DNA from: Dastarcus helophoroides
Taxonomy: Eukaryota > Arthropoda > Insecta > Coleoptera > Bothrideridae
Assembly (NCBI GenBank): GCA_028583605.1
Contig: CM053327.1
Location: 37,518,126 to 37,582,125 of the forward strand
Length of the DNA: 64,000 nt
Direction: 5' to 3'
The notes beneath the pieces were generated by a model, which was not told where the DNA came from, did not search any database, and saw nothing but the letters and a program-made list of their open reading frames with translations. The translations under genes were made by a program, and so were the position numbers. Shown piece after piece: positions 11,102 to 23,289 of this stretch; positions within the stretch are counted from its first letter, which is position 1, and each line of letters opens with the position of its first letter.

Positions 11102-12746
11102 TTACAATGTGTGATAGTTGAGTTCCGTGCGCGCTTTGTAGAATTTAAAAGCGACGAAAGCTATCGCCATCAAACCAGAGGCCAAAACTATACCGCCCAC
11201 GAAACTAGGACCGTCGAATTTTCTACCAGATGGCGTCGGCGTCGTCACCGGGGATTCCGTCGTTTTCTCCGTCGGATGCGTGGACTGAGTAGGTCCTGAT
11301 GTTGGCGGCGTTGGCTTCGAGGTCGTGGGGCTTGGTTTTGGGGTGGGGTTTGGTTTTGGGGTGGGGGTGGTTATAGGAGTGCTGGCGGTTGTAGGGGTGC
11401 TGGAGGTTGTGGGGGTGGTAGGGCTCGTAGAGGTTGATTTTGATGTTGTGCTCGCAGTTGATGAATGTGTTGTCACTGGAGAACTTGTAGTGGGGGCAAC
11501 GGTTGTGGTTGATGACTGTGGTCTCGGATTATCTAAAAGAAAATTGTTTCATGATGGCCTATACCAAGGTTTCTTTTCAACCTTTCTACTTGAACTCGAA
11601 TATTTATCTCAACTTGGATTTTCATCCCAAAATCTTGATTTTTTCGCAAACTGGATAATTTATTGTGAAAAAAACGAATTTTCAAGATGAAACTCAAAAT
11701 TGTGAAAAAAAACCAAACAATGTAAAAAACTCAAAATTCGTAAAAATATTTTTTTTTAAATGTCGACTTTCCACATTTTTGACTTTTAAAAATATCAACA
11801 CCTTAAAATATTGACTGTTTATTAAAATTTAGATTCTATAAATGTCGCAATCTTTCAAAATTTCGATTTTTTAAGAATTTCGATATCGGCGGTACGCCAC
11901 TGGTTCCTTGTAACAATTTTGGAAACCCTGCTTTAAACAATGGCATGCAACGTGTGAATTCGTAACCAAATATTAACAAGTATTTGTTTAATTTCGTTGA
12001 TGTCACTACTTTATTTACTGTCTGATCCTTGTACATTATCAATCTACACACAATTCAAAATTGACCTTGAATTTAGATAAACAACCTCACTGGTGCTGTT
12101 TTGTTAAATTTACATATACAACGCGAAACTTTGTACAGTAATTATTTTATATAAGTGATTAGTTTAAATATGGGAAGGAAGTACAAACTTAAATATGTAT
12201 AATTACTGTGTTTTTAATACCAATGTGGGAAAAATTGACATTCAATTTATATCACTGATTTTTTTATGCGTTTTCAGAAATCAAATCAAGATTAATCGTC
12301 AACAATCTATGACCTAATTTTAAATAAAATTTTAGTAAAGCGAGCGACGTTGCCTATATTCGAAATATATATGTATACGCAAAGCTCTAAAAAAACGTTA
12401 AAACACAATAACCAACCAACAACAGAGACATAATTAACACAAATACCACTTACTAGTAAATTGCACAGAATTAATCTACCACTTTTACGAATTCTTGTAA
12501 ATGACGCGCAAACTAGACCCAAAAATATACTCACCGGACGGAATTATTTCTGTGACATTCCCTGCATTCTGAGTGACATTATCCACAATGATAGGATCTG
12601 CAAAATCAATTATATAGTAAAACTTTAAAATTTCCTTGACCACGCTCACCTGGGGAAACCGTCGCAGATGTTAATGCCTCAGTTTTAATTGCAACCGCAG
12701 CGAATACGTTGGGCAAAAGCAATATTGCACAAATCAAGAAATACAT
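11102..12746 (-). CDS. CD164: CD164/endolyn-like sialomucin (MUC24 family), three exons
   Basis: Exons on the minus strand are 12746-12650, 12597-12535 and 11532-11102. All junctions are GT-AG, both introns are phase 1, and together they give 196 codons plus stop with no frame error. The protein starts with a signal peptide (MYFLICAILLLPNVFA). A short segment with two NVT glycosylation sites follows, then about 85 residues of Thr/Ser/Pro mucin sequence. One transmembrane helix (VGGIVLASGLMAIAFVAF) leads to a short tail ending NYHTL. A Ser/Thr-rich lumenal domain, one helix and a YHTL-type tyrosine sorting signal at the extreme C-terminus are the hallmarks of CD164/endolyn, a type I glycoprotein of endosomes, lysosomes and the cell surface. 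The large second intron contains degenerate satellite. Confidence 0.88.
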
Positions 12747-13310
12747 GTTGTCTATAGACCACCGACCGAGAGGGATAGTTCTGATTCGAAGTTAACCGAA
12801 AAACGTACAAAATTTTCCAAAAAGTGGGAGTATTAGCGTATTTAATCGAGTTTTCGATAACCCCAAAATATGGAAAACTGAAACGTCAGTAGGTAAAGGA
12901 GGGAGAGGTTCAGAAGTACAATAGCGACAACATGGAGCGAATGATTTATCAGTAGTGCCAACAAAAATTGTTGTTTCGTACCGCTAAATTTGAACTTGGT
13001 TGATATTTAATGCAAAAGGGGCCAATTGTACCCAATAGATTTAAATTCAAAGACAACACATGCTGAGTTGAGAAACTGTATAGCGTTGCCAGTATAACAC
13101 GCAACTATCAGTAGTTTAAAATCACTAATAGGGTATGAGAATGAAAATTGCGATGCGTTTCATAGACAAATGTAATGAATAAGAGTATTTTAATAACTAC
13201 TAAATTTCAGATCAATGTGCAACAGAGTCTACACCGAATTTCTAATGTTAAAGTGAGTACAACAAGAACTACATAATAGGAATATTTAGTCTGACAGCGT
13301 TGTGACATTT
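12747..13310. other. 5' flank of the CD164-like gene
   Basis: AT-rich with no gene or repeat that I can name; it presumably holds the promoter of the minus-strand sialomucin gene. Confidence 0.3.
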
Positions 13311-13319
13311 CTTAAGAGT

Positions 13320-14040
13320 TTTGTGAAACTCGAAATTTTTACTTTCTTCTCGAAATTTCCAGATTAAAGAGGAAATCTCAAGTTTATTCTCGAAATTTCA
13401 CCTTTAAACTCAAAATTTTAATTCTTTTTGTCGACATTCTGAAATTAAAGTCGAGATTTCGAGTTTAAATTCAAAATTTCAAGTTCTTTCTCCGAATTTC
13501 TATATTCTATGGTTAGGTTAAGCAGATAACAGCTGCGCCCTACCACCATATATGTAATACTTCTATATAGCCAGTTTCTCGTTTCTTATGGGAAAGACTT
13601 CTATTTCTCGCTGACCTTCACACGCATTAATGAGTCGCAAAGCGCAGGTGTTACAAATCATCTGTGCATGGCCAAAGTCAAATGTGTACGGCCAAACATA
13701 AACACCCGTTTAACCCGCGCGTAGCGATTGGTTCATTTCGTTCATTCATGCGCAATACTCGCCATTTATCCATGTTCCATCTTTATCGGATTTGGTCTGA
13801 ACAAACTCGCGAAGAGAATAGGGAGCTGGCCATATAGAAGTATTACATATATGCCTACCACACGCCTTTCAATTTAATATTGACAGTTGGCAGTAGGGTG
13901 CGTTCAGCAATTTCAATTGTTAATTATCAAAATTTTGACTTTTTTTTTCGAGATTTTGACATTGAAATCTAAATTTTAAGAAAAAAGTCAACATTTTAAA
14001 TTTAAATTATAAATTTCGAGATGTACGATCGAAATTTCGA
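13320..14040. repeat. Satellite-element copy split by a MITE
   Basis: AAATTTCGA-type satellite at 13320-13505 leads into the core (CTATGGTTAGGTTAAGCAGA...CGCCCTACCAC). The core is broken by the CATATATG MITE at 13547 and resumes at 13862 (CGCCTTTC...TGACAGTTGGCAGTAGGGTG). More satellite follows to about 14040. Intact cores elsewhere read continuously across this point, which confirms the insertion. Confidence 0.75.
13547..13853. mobile_element. CATATATG-ended MITE, copy 2
   Basis: The ends are as in copy 1. The exact 8-bp duplication CCTACCAC (13539-13546 and 13854-13861) flanks 307 bp. This copy sets the terminus precisely, because the flanking base differs on the two sides. Confidence 0.9.
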
Positions 14041-14042
14041 GA

Positions 14043-14645
14043 AAAAAGTCAATGTTACGAAGGCGTAGAAAGAACATCAATTAAAAAAATTATTTTTCGA
14101 AATTTCGAAATTTTTTTTTCGTAATTTTGACTTTAATCTCAAAATTTCGACTTTTTTTTCTCGAAATTTCAACTTTAATCTCGCAATTTCGAGAAAAAAG
14201 TCGAAAGTTTGGTGAATAAAAATAGAAATCACTGAACGCACCCTACTGCCAACTGTCAATATTACTGGGAAAGAGAAGGGGTGGGACACAGCTGTCATCT
14301 CCCTTACTGAACCAAAGAGTATAGAAATCTCTAGAAAGAGGTCGAAATTTCGGAAAAAACTCAAAATTTCATGATCAAGGTCGAAATTTCGACTTCAATC
14401 TCGGAATCTCTTGAAAAAAGTAGACATTTTGATTTCAATCTCGGAATTTAAAAAAAAAGTCCTAAATTTCGAGATTAAGTTCTACGTCAACCTCGAAATT
14501 TCTAAGAAAGAGTTTCAAATTTCGAGAAAAACGTCAAAATTTCACAATCAAGGCCGACTTTAATCTCGATATTTCGAGAAAAAAATCGAAATGTTTAAAA
14601 AACAATTTTTTTAATTGACTATGTCATTTCTACACCTTCGCACTT
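14043..14645. mobile_element. Satellite-bearing element with GAAGGCGTAGAAAG ends
   Basis: The left end reads GTTACGAAGGCGTAGAAAGA then ACATCAATTAAAAAAA. The right end is its imperfect complement (TTTTTTTAATTGACTATGTC, then ATTTCTACACCTTCG). Between them lie AAATTTCGA arrays on both sides of a core (GAACGCACCCTACTGCCAAC ... GTGGGACACAGCTGTCATCT). Similar end pairs occur at 25925-26245 and 60828-61365, so this is a dispersed family whose body is made of minisatellite. No protein is encoded. Confidence 0.65.
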
Positions 14646-15479
14646 GGTAATTAATTGTGATATTAACTTCAGAAATCACAGTTCTATATTTTCATTGAAA
14701 TTTGTAGTTTTCATTCAGAATTATTTCTCGGTATCAGGCATCTATGGTCGGCAGCACAATGTGCCACAGCATGCACAGAGTAAGCCAAGAGTATTTTTAG
14801 GTGGTGTTCTATGGATGTACTCTGTGGTTACCTAACACAAAACAACCCTAGATAATTTTTGCTTTGCGATGTCCCTCCTAATAAGACAAAAAATTGCCCC
14901 CTTTACATATAATTAATATAATATCCCAAAACAAATCATATAAGGAAAATCTAGTGAAATTATTGCAAATTTTTGTAATTTACAACTTAAAATGGCCGCG
15001 CCTGCGCTTCCTGTTTCTTCTCATGACGCCTGAGCAAGTAAAATGGCGTCAGAAGTTTGAATTCGCGTTTTAATTCGGAAATTATTTAGTTTTTAACGCG
15101 TAATACAGCGGAAAAATGTCAGGTAGTGAAATTAAACATCGTCGTGACGTGTTAGTTCGGAAAGTTGCCCGGTTTAATTATGAAACGTGGACTATGGAAG
15201 GAAGCTGATGTTAGGCTGCTGGAATCTGAAAATAAGGTAGGATCTGCTCGTTGTTATTTTAAAAGCGGTAATTTGGTAAATGTTGCTACTATTATGCATT
15301 AAGGCGATTATATTCCCCGTTTTCGTGGTATATTTAATTATTGCATTCATCACTAAATTCAAATAATGGAACTGAACATGTATGTACAGGGCCGCGTTGT
15401 TAAGTTTCTGGCCGATAAGCAATGGTGGCCCGTTGACTGAGCGCACTCAGCGCGTGACTTATTGTCATAAATATTTCTT
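14646..15479. other. Intergenic DNA with a possible promoter or 5' exon near 14990-15235
   Basis: The stretch from about 14990 is less AT-rich and contains AAAATGGCCGCGCCTGCGC. An ATG at 15117 then opens a 31-codon frame (MSGSEIKHRRDVLVRKVARF...) on the plus strand. A potential donor AAG|GTAGGA follows at about 15235. It could be a 5' exon or a non-coding first exon of an unseen transcript. Nothing else confirms it. Confidence 0.25.
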
Positions 15480-15760
15480 TATTTTAAGCTAATGCCTGTC
15501 GACCATTTAATTAAATTTTAATTTTTTTCGTAAAAATTTTTTTTTCTGGAAATTTCAACGTTTGTTTTTCTACAATTAAAATGAATGTTGATAAAAAAAA
15601 GTAAAAATGTGAGTCGAAATTCTGAAAATTTGAAAATTTTTTTGAAAAGTCTAAAATCAAAATTCAAGATGCAAAAGTTAAAATTGTAAAAATGTTAAAA
15701 TTTTCAAAAAAAACCGGAAACAATCGAAAAAATTTTGAAACAAATCTTAAAAGTTGAGAA
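15480..15760. repeat. Degenerate AAATTTC satellite patch
   Basis: Runs of AAAATTTTTTTT and GAAATTTCAAC, decayed and without clear period, continuing the genome-wide satellite type. It ends shortly before the ZC4H2 3' end. Confidence 0.5.
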
Positions 15761-15815
15761 AATTTATTTATTAGTGTACCATTTTTATGTATAATTGACA
15801 AAATATATACATAAC

Positions 15816-15821
15816 TTTATT
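15816..15821 (-). terminator. poly(A) signal for ZC4H2
   Basis: AATAAA on the minus strand (TTTATT on plus) about 200 bases beyond the ZC4H2 stop codon. Confidence 0.5.
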
Positions 15822-16019
15822 GAATAAATACTATTAGGACTATTTCCTACTTTTTTAATAATTAAAATTGTAGGAATTTTAAAGCAACACCATAAAACAC
15901 CTAAAAAATCATAATTTACAACTAGTTAAAGTACAGACAGACGATTACCAAAAAAATATGTACACCTAATCCTGCTTAAAAGTTAATATAAGTAGAACAC
16001 AAAGTTTGAAATAAAAAAA

Positions 16020-17067
<1,048 letters not shown>

Positions 17068-18091
17068 GGTCTATATTTAAACTTTTAACAAGTTGCGATT
17101 AAAAGTATCGTAAATATAAACAATTTGCGGTGATGCTTGTCAAATTGACAGCTAATGTCATGCAAATGGTGCTGTTCTGTGACTGCGACTATCATAGAAT
17201 AGCATAAGTGTCAAACAGTGCTGAAAACTTAAATGTTGCGTCAAGAAGACTAATATAGATTTCTTGTGTTGTGTCTTTTATTATTGTAGTTCAATCGTTG
17301 ATTCACAATATAACGCGTTTAAAACACAATTTTCAAATTACAGCTTTGTTATAAATGCGCTTTGTGTAGGTTGCTAGTCATCGTATGATATAAGATTAGA
17401 TTTTGACGTTTTAGGTAAAATTCATTTAACCAACAGCGACAGCACTGATGATTAAAAACGTGATTTTATTGCATAATCAGTTCTATTACCGCTGTCTGTG
17501 TTGTTAGATTATATTGTAGAAAAACAAAGTTCTGAGATTCAAGACAGAGAACTCTGGATTAGGTTTCCTTTTTTTTTGTAATTTATTATTCCAGCGGTAG
17601 TTATTATATGTAGTAGGTGGTATTATGAGAAAAGTCAAGGTCATTAATGCAGCGACTGCCATTGTTCTATGGCTGCATTCAGCATTGACATTTACGCACG
17701 ATAGACCAAATATTTACGTATTTAAACCGTTGACTGCTTAGTCAACATTTAAACTTTTACTTAAAATGGATTTTGTATCGTATTCTTTAGCATTTGGTTT
17801 TAGCCATTGAAAAATTTTAATATTTTACTTTTTAAAAGTAAAAGCATGTGTAGATAAATTGCACGGTAGGTCTTAGTTCTTCGATCATTTATTGTTTATG
17901 TATTTTGATTTGTTATTCTCTTTGACTATTATTTATATTATCCAAAGTTATTCTCTTTAATTATATATTATCTAAGGTTATTCTACATGATTAGTTCCAT
18001 GTCCAAGTTTTATGCTAAAGAAGTCAACTTTCGTTTAAATTTGTATTTACAAAGACTTATTTGTTACAGACAGCAGTGGTGAGAAAGCGTT
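17068..18091. other. Divergent 5' region between ZC4H2 and THAP gene A
   Basis: AT-rich with no repeat I can name. A pyrimidine tract ending TTTGTTACAG at 18069, just before the THAP start at 18092, looks like a splice acceptor. The THAP gene may therefore have a non-coding first exon somewhere in this interval. Confidence 0.4.
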
Positions 18092-20212
18092 ATGAGCGTG
18101 CGGCAGGCTCTCCCCGTGCCCGGTCGGTCGAAATACGGCTGCAGATTCCCAAACTGCAAAAATAAATATTACAGCGACATCACCGACCCGAAATACAAAA
18201 ACAAACACTTTTACAAATTCCCTTCAGATCCGGAAAAGTATAAAAAATGGCTTGAGATTTGCGGCATCCCGAGTGAGAATTATAACTCCGGTTTAAGGAT
18301 ATGCGAGGACCATTTCCAAAGTACAGATTTTATTAATTACTTGAAGACGAAACTCAATAATGGAGCGTGTCCGAAATTTTTAAGGCAACTAGGGACTAAC
18401 GAGGATTTAAAGAGTGAAGGTACTTTGAGAAATGTTGGTAGTGAAGACGGTGTTGCTTCGCGTGGAGATTTAAGTGTCAGTGTGGAAGATAATATCAGTG
18501 TTAAAGAGAATGATACATTTCAGATTTCTGAAAACGATTTCTCTGATTCAGATGATTCGGTAGGCTCTGAAGACTTATATGAACCTGGTTATGCATATAT
18601 GACCGCAAAAGCTATTGAAAAGTCTGGAGAATTTTCTGAAGATGAATGGATGAATGATGTCATTTCTAAGGACTATGATAAGTTTGTCGCATCAAATAAT
18701 ACTCGAAATACGTATGTAACTTCCACTAATATTAATCGAGAATTGATTGAATTTGATTTTTTATTAGAAGAAAAATATGACGGAAGTCAACATGATGAAA
18801 TTGTAGAAACTGAGGAAATACATCAGTTTACAATACAAAAGCTGAGCAGGTTATCTTCACTCTTAAAAAATAAAGCGGAACATTTGGAAATATTGCTGAG
18901 TTTAATGCGCTTAGGTAAATTTTCACTAATAAAGGCTAACTTAGAAGTAGCTTCTGATGAAAAAATATCCAGTTTTTTGCCAAATGCTCCAAAGTTATGC
19001 ACTAAGCGATGGTCGTTAAACCAAAAGGTTTTAGCTTTGTCAATTTATAAAGAAAGTCCTCTGCTTTATAAATATTTGTATTGTTTTTTTCATTTACCAC
19101 CAAAGAGTAGCTTTGATATAATTCTGGCGAAGATGCCTTATAATTTAGGACTCAATGATAATGTGCTGGAGCTGTTGTTAACAAAACGGAGGAAAATGCA
19201 AAGGCAGGATAGCTGTTGTGCTTTATTATTTGAACAAATTTTGCTAAAAAAGTCAAAATTATATTATAAACACCATAACAAGCTATTGGGTGAGGGAAGA
19301 AAAAGACCTGGCATTACATATTGCACAATTATTTCCGTTCAAGGTATAACTAGAAAATGGCATATGATACTTGCTTACTATTTTACATCATTAGCCAAAG
19401 ATTATGATAAAACAAAGGATCTCATTCACGTCATAATTACTCAACTGCTAAAATTAAAATATGATGTATGCGCTCTAATCATAAACAAAAATAAGGCCAA
19501 CACACCAATCATTAATAGTTTACTAGGCCCAGTGGAAACTCCATGCTTCAAAGTCGATGATAAAACGATCTACCTTATCTATAATTACCCAGGGTTTGTT
19601 TACGAGTTTTGGAAAATATTCCAAGACCACAATATCGAAGGACCTCAGTGTAAGTTGGCAAAATTTGAGGATGTCGACAAAGCTTTAGATATCGACAGCG
19701 AAAGTCGCTTCAGCATGGGGAAACTTATCGTCGAAAACAAGCGTAAAATGACGCCGCATCGCTTCGCCGTGGAACAAATGGGATACAAAATCTCCTATCT
19801 GATCAACAACGCGGTAATGAGGAGGCTCATGGACGCGAAAGCCATGGACACGGCGGAATTAGTCTACATGATTCATAGAATTTCGAATTCTTTCTCCGGA
19901 GCAAATATGGAAAGTTCCTGCGAGGATAGATACAATTGCGTGCTGTCTGATAAGTCGCAACACCTTAAACTGTGGAAGGAAGCGGTGATGAAAATGTCGA
20001 TGTGGAGAATTAAGTGCAGAAGCAGTGGAAATGATATGACCGACGAATTCCATTTAGTTGACACTTGGCGACAGTTGTTTAGTTGTATTGTAGAGCTCTG
20101 GAAAGAGCTAAAAAAGAAAGGTTTTAGATATCTTCCGGTGAAAAATTTGACACTCAATAGTTTGGAACATTTCATTCTAGGTTTATGGGAGTATAATGAA
20201 CCGTTTTCATAA
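18092..20212 (+). CDS. P-element-transposase-derived THAP protein A (intact, 706 aa)
   Basis: A single uninterrupted 706-codon frame. Residues 14-97 form a THAP zinc finger with C17, C22, C71 and H74, the invariant Trp at 53 and a CPKFL closing motif. An acidic linker (DFSDSDDSVGSEDLYEP) follows. From about residue 305 the protein follows the P-element/THAP9 transposase plan: KRWSLNQKVLALSIY, a CCALLFEQILL block near 375, a CALIINKNKANTP block near 460 and a YNYPGFVYEFWK block near 497. In active P transposases these blocks carry catalytic aspartates (LFDE and similar). Here they read E380, N and Y/N, so cleavage activity is probably lost. No terminal inverted repeats flank it and a normal poly(A) signal follows at 20253. 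This suggests a domesticated DNA-binding protein. Two broken paralogues lie at 23290 and 26573. Confidence 0.85.
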   Translation: MSVRQALPVPGRSKYGCRFPNCKNKYYSDITDPKYKNKHFYKFPSDPEKYKKWLEICGIPSENYNSGLRICEDHFQSTDFINYLKTKLNNGACPKFLRQLGTNEDLKSEGTLRNVGSEDGVASRGDLSVSVEDNISVKENDTFQISENDFSDSDDSVGSEDLYEPGYAYMTAKAIEKSGEFSEDEWMNDVISKDYDKFVASNNTRNTYVTSTNINRELIEFDFLLEEKYDGSQHDEIVETEEIHQFTIQKLSRLSSLLKNKAEHLEILLSLMRLGKFSLIKANLEVASDEKISSFLPNAPKLCTKRWSLNQKVLALSIYKESPLLYKYLYCFFHLPPKSSFDIILAKMPYNLGLNDNVLELLLTKRRKMQRQDSCCALLFEQILLKKSKLYYKHHNKLLGEGRKRPGITYCTIISVQGITRKWHMILAYYFTSLAKDYDKTKDLIHVIITQLLKLKYDVCALIINKNKANTPIINSLLGPVETPCFKVDDKTIYLIYNYPGFVYEFWKIFQDHNIEGPQCKLAKFEDVDKALDIDSESRFSMGKLIVENKRKMTPHRFAVEQMGYKISYLINNAVMRRLMDAKAMDTAELVYMIHRISNSFSGANMESSCEDRYNCVLSDKSQHLKLWKEAVMKMSMWRIKCRSSGNDMTDEFHLVDTWRQLFSCIVELWKELKKKGFRYLPVKNLTLNSLEHFILGLWEYNEPFS

Positions 20213-20252
20213 ATACTTTGGTGATGTTTCCTTTTGTAAATGTTTACTATAT

Positions 20253-20258
20253 AATAAA
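20253..20258 (+). terminator. poly(A) signal of THAP gene A
   Basis: AATAAA 41 bases after the stop codon. Confidence 0.6.
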
Positions 20259-20302
20259 ACAGTTCTTTAACTCGTTTTTTATTGAGTTGATTAATTATAG
20301 TG

Positions 20303-20410
20303 CAGGATATACTTCTTCCGGGATTGGAACGTGTCAAAGAACAACCAAAAGTGTTTGAACACTTTAAGTAGTTCTTTGACACGGTCCAATCCCGGAAGAA
20401 GTATATCCTG
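20303..20410. repeat. Fold-back with 40-bp arms
   Basis: CAGGATATACTTCTTCCGGG... at 20303-20342 is repeated inverted at 20371-20410 with a single mismatch. The 28-base loop contains GTGTTTGAACAC, itself a short hairpin. It lies just past the poly(A) signal of THAP gene A and could be a tiny MITE or a hairpin RNA source. Confidence 0.85.
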
Positions 20411-20952
20411 TACTGACTCTGGCGGTGGAAGCCTTCGTTATCATATTGATTGATTACAATCGAAATTTTAAAATATGAAAATTTTGAACTGAATCTTAGT
20501 ACATTAGCTGGCCATACTCGAACGAATCTGATCTGCGGATTTAAACCGGAGATATATTTGCGCACTTGGCGTCAGGTAAAAACTTCACGTTAATGGGCTA
20601 ATACTGGTCACTTTTGTACGAATTGGACCCTGCTCATGGTATGTTTGCATGCACCCGAGATTTAGATTGTGTTATCTGGCATTTTTGGGTGAAAGATGTC
20701 AAAGTTAGTGTGTGGCTACGTACTGTCCATTAACGCAAAGTTAATTCTACTGATTTCATACGCGCCATATCCAATTCGTCGAGTAATCCGCTGATGTATG
20801 GGGGGCTATTGACTTTTCCTTTGATGTTTCAATCTCAAGATTTTCGACTATTGCTTGAAATATTAATATTTTGACTAAAATTTTAAGCTTAAAAGTCGAA
20901 GCTTTAACGTGTCACATATTCCAGTTGAAATCGCAATTCTCGATAGTTTAAA
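20411..20952. other. Intergenic DNA, no feature seen
   Basis: Mixed-composition sequence without a credible frame; the antisense open frame reaching into THAP gene A is a shadow of that gene. Confidence 0.3.
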
Positions 20953-21172
20953 TTTGGTGGAACGGACTGGTCCCTTGGTTATCTTCAAAAATTGAAATAC
21001 AGAACTTGTCCCCTGAAACCAAGAAAGATTCAAAAATCACAACAAACGTTGCTCTAACGCGAAGATGACAGCTTGGCCTGTCGAAACGCGTTAGAGCAAG
21101 CGTTTGTTGTGTTTATTCTCTCTATTATTATCTTTCTTGGTTTCAGGAGACAAGTTTCATATTTCAATTTTT
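20953..21172. mobile_element. Short inverted retroelement-like repeat, copy a (rearranged ribozyme core)
   Basis: Starts TTTGGTGGAACGGACTGGTC, then CTTGGTTATCTTCAAAAATT and GAAATACAGAACTTGTCCCC TGAAACCAAGAAAGAT. The latter part returns inverted near 21145-21172. The centre holds GATGACAGCTTGGCCTGTCG AAACGCGTTAGAGC, but the 5' part of the ribozyme core is replaced by CGCGAAGATG. This is the first of at least eleven copies in the window. Confidence 0.75.
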
Positions 21173-21862
21173 GGTAGTTCAAATGTTTTCATTTTATAAT
21201 AAAAAATTTAATTTTTTTCCAAAATTTGATTCTTGGAATTTTCTTTTTTTATTTCGAAAATGTGCATCTTTATTTCGAACTTTTGATTTTATTTTTAATT
21301 CCATTTGGACAACTTTTTGCAGAGTGGAATCAATTTAAAAATTTTTTTATTGAGAAATCGATAGTTACAAATTCGACAATAATTTATAAATTACCATTAC
21401 ATGTGAATGTATATTGACCACGAACCATAATTTAACTTAAAATATGTAAGTAGAATGTATTTAGACTTTATCAAAAATAACATATCTACTGAAATTTTAC
21501 GTTTTTGTAGGTTGGTTCTTTATTGTCAAAATAAAACTGTTGTAAATTATTGCATAAAAGAAAAAAACAATTTCGAGGAAAAGTCGATATTTCTGCAAAC
21601 ATAAAACTTCATATTTTGAGGGGAAACTCAAAATTTCGAAAATAAGGCAAATTTTGAATCGCAAGTTGAAATTACCAGAAAGTCAAATTTAAAGACAAAA
21701 CTTTCAGAAAATGACAACTTTTACTTAAAAATTGCGGAATGTTGATAAAAAGACGATTTTTGATTAAAAAAAAAGTCGAAAAAGTAGAGTTTTGAGAATC
21801 ACAAGTCGAAATTTCCAGAAATATTGAATATCGAAATTCGAGATTAAAATAGTTTCAAGGAA

Positions 21863-21994
21863 TTTTGGTGGAACGGACTGGTCCTTGGTTATCTTCAAAA
21901 ATTGAAATACAAAACTTGTCCCCTGAAACCTAAGAAAGATGTGTTGTGTTTTTTGATCTTTCTTGGTTTCAGGGGACAAGTTCTGTATTTCAAG
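21863..21994. mobile_element. Short inverted element, copy b
   Basis: TTTTGGTGGAACGGACTGGT to CTTGTCCCCTGAAACC, followed after a short spacer by the inverted GGTTTCAGGGGACAAGTTCT. The ribozyme-like centre is absent. Confidence 0.75.
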
Positions 21995-22947
21995 TTTCAG
22001 GGAAAAGTTAAATTAAAAAAAATATTGGGGAATTTAATTTCTAAAAGGTCTAAATTTTCAGAAAAAATCCACTATTAAGAAAATAACGTAATTTAAAAAA
22101 GACAACATTTTGGGAAAATGTCCAAAATTTCGAAAAAACTTCGGAATCGTGAAAAAATTCGAAATGCTGATAAAATTCGAAATTTTAAGAAAATAAAGAC
22201 GAAACTTAAAGAATAAAGTCGGAATTAAAAAAAAAGATCAATTCTGCAAAAAGTAGTCGGAATTTCGGGAAAAAGACGAACTATGCGGAAAACTGCGAAT
22301 TTAGAGAAAAAACAAACCGATTTTTTGCAGAGAAAGCCGAATTTTAAGAAAAAATTACAAATTTTGAGAATAGTCGATTATGAGAAGGACAAATTTTAAA
22401 CAAAAAGTCAAAATTTTGATAAAAAAAATGGATTTCGAGGAAAAAGTTGTGATTTTCAGAAAATCACAATGACTGAAAGAAATCGCAATTTCAAAAAAAG
22501 ACGGAATTTTGACGAAAATGTGGAAATTGTTAGAAAAATACGAATTTCGAAGAAGTGGTCATTTTCAGAAATGTCCGAAAAGTTAAGCTTCAGGGGAAAC
22601 AGGCAAAATTTCTAAAAAAACAGATTCTAGGAGGTACACATTTTTATAAAAAGACCAGTGTTAAGAAAAATAACCGTAACTTTCAAAAAAAAAGGCGAAA
22701 TTTTGAGGAAATTGCAAAAATTTGAAGAAAAACTTTGAAATTGGGGGAAAAAATCGAAATTTTTTAGTAACATTTTGAGAAAATACTCGAGTTTTGCGAG
22801 TAAAGTCGAAATTAAAAAACTATTGAAAAATTTTTCGAGTTTCCGGGAAAATGACAAAAATTTCGAGAAAAAATCGACACTTTGAAAAAATCCAACTTAA
22901 AATAAAGACAAATTTTAAAAACTTTAGACTTCCAGGAACATAAAGTA

Positions 22948-23104
22948 TCGGTGGAACGGACTGGTCCTTGGTTATCTTCAAAAATTGAAAAACAAATCTT
23001 GCCCCCTGAAACCAAGAAAGATTAAAAAACCTTTGCTTGTGTTTTTTAATCTTTCTTGGGTTCAGGTAGTCTAGTAAGGGACAAGATTTGTTTTTCAATT
23101 TTTT
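22948..23104. mobile_element. Short inverted element, copy c
   Basis: GGTGGAACGGACTGGTCCTT to the inverted TTCAGG...GGGACAAGATTTG. The flanks share TAAAGTATC (left of 22951 and again at about 23109), a likely 9-bp target duplication. The ribozyme-like centre is absent. Confidence 0.7.
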
Positions 23105-23289
23105 TTTATAAAGTATCAGATTTTGAGGATAAATATGAAATTTCGAAGATGGAAGGATTTTGAAAAAAATATTCGAAATTTTCTCGAATTTCGAGGAAAA
23201 AGTAAATCAAAAAGACCTGTTACACAACAAAAAACATTTTATTTTATAGTAAAAAAATAAAAAACATCACAACTGAAGAAATTAATTGA

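Larger units (their letters stand above)
21540..23220. repeat. Degenerate purine-rich satellite field
   Basis: A-rich sequence with words such as GAAATTTCGA, AAAAGTCGAAATT and GGAAATTTC at irregular spacing. It is an eroded array of the AAATTTCGAC satellite. Two copies of the short inverted element interrupt it (21863 and 22948). No gene seen. Confidence 0.6.

Noticed and set aside
11111..11690. Plus-strand Gly/Val-rich frames over the CD164-like last exon
   Set aside because: Antisense shadow of the Thr/Pro mucin codons; the minus-strand gene splices perfectly.
19859..20565. 230-codon minus-strand frame overlapping the end of THAP gene A
   Set aside because: Shadow of the coding frame extended by chance into the fold-back; no recognisable protein.
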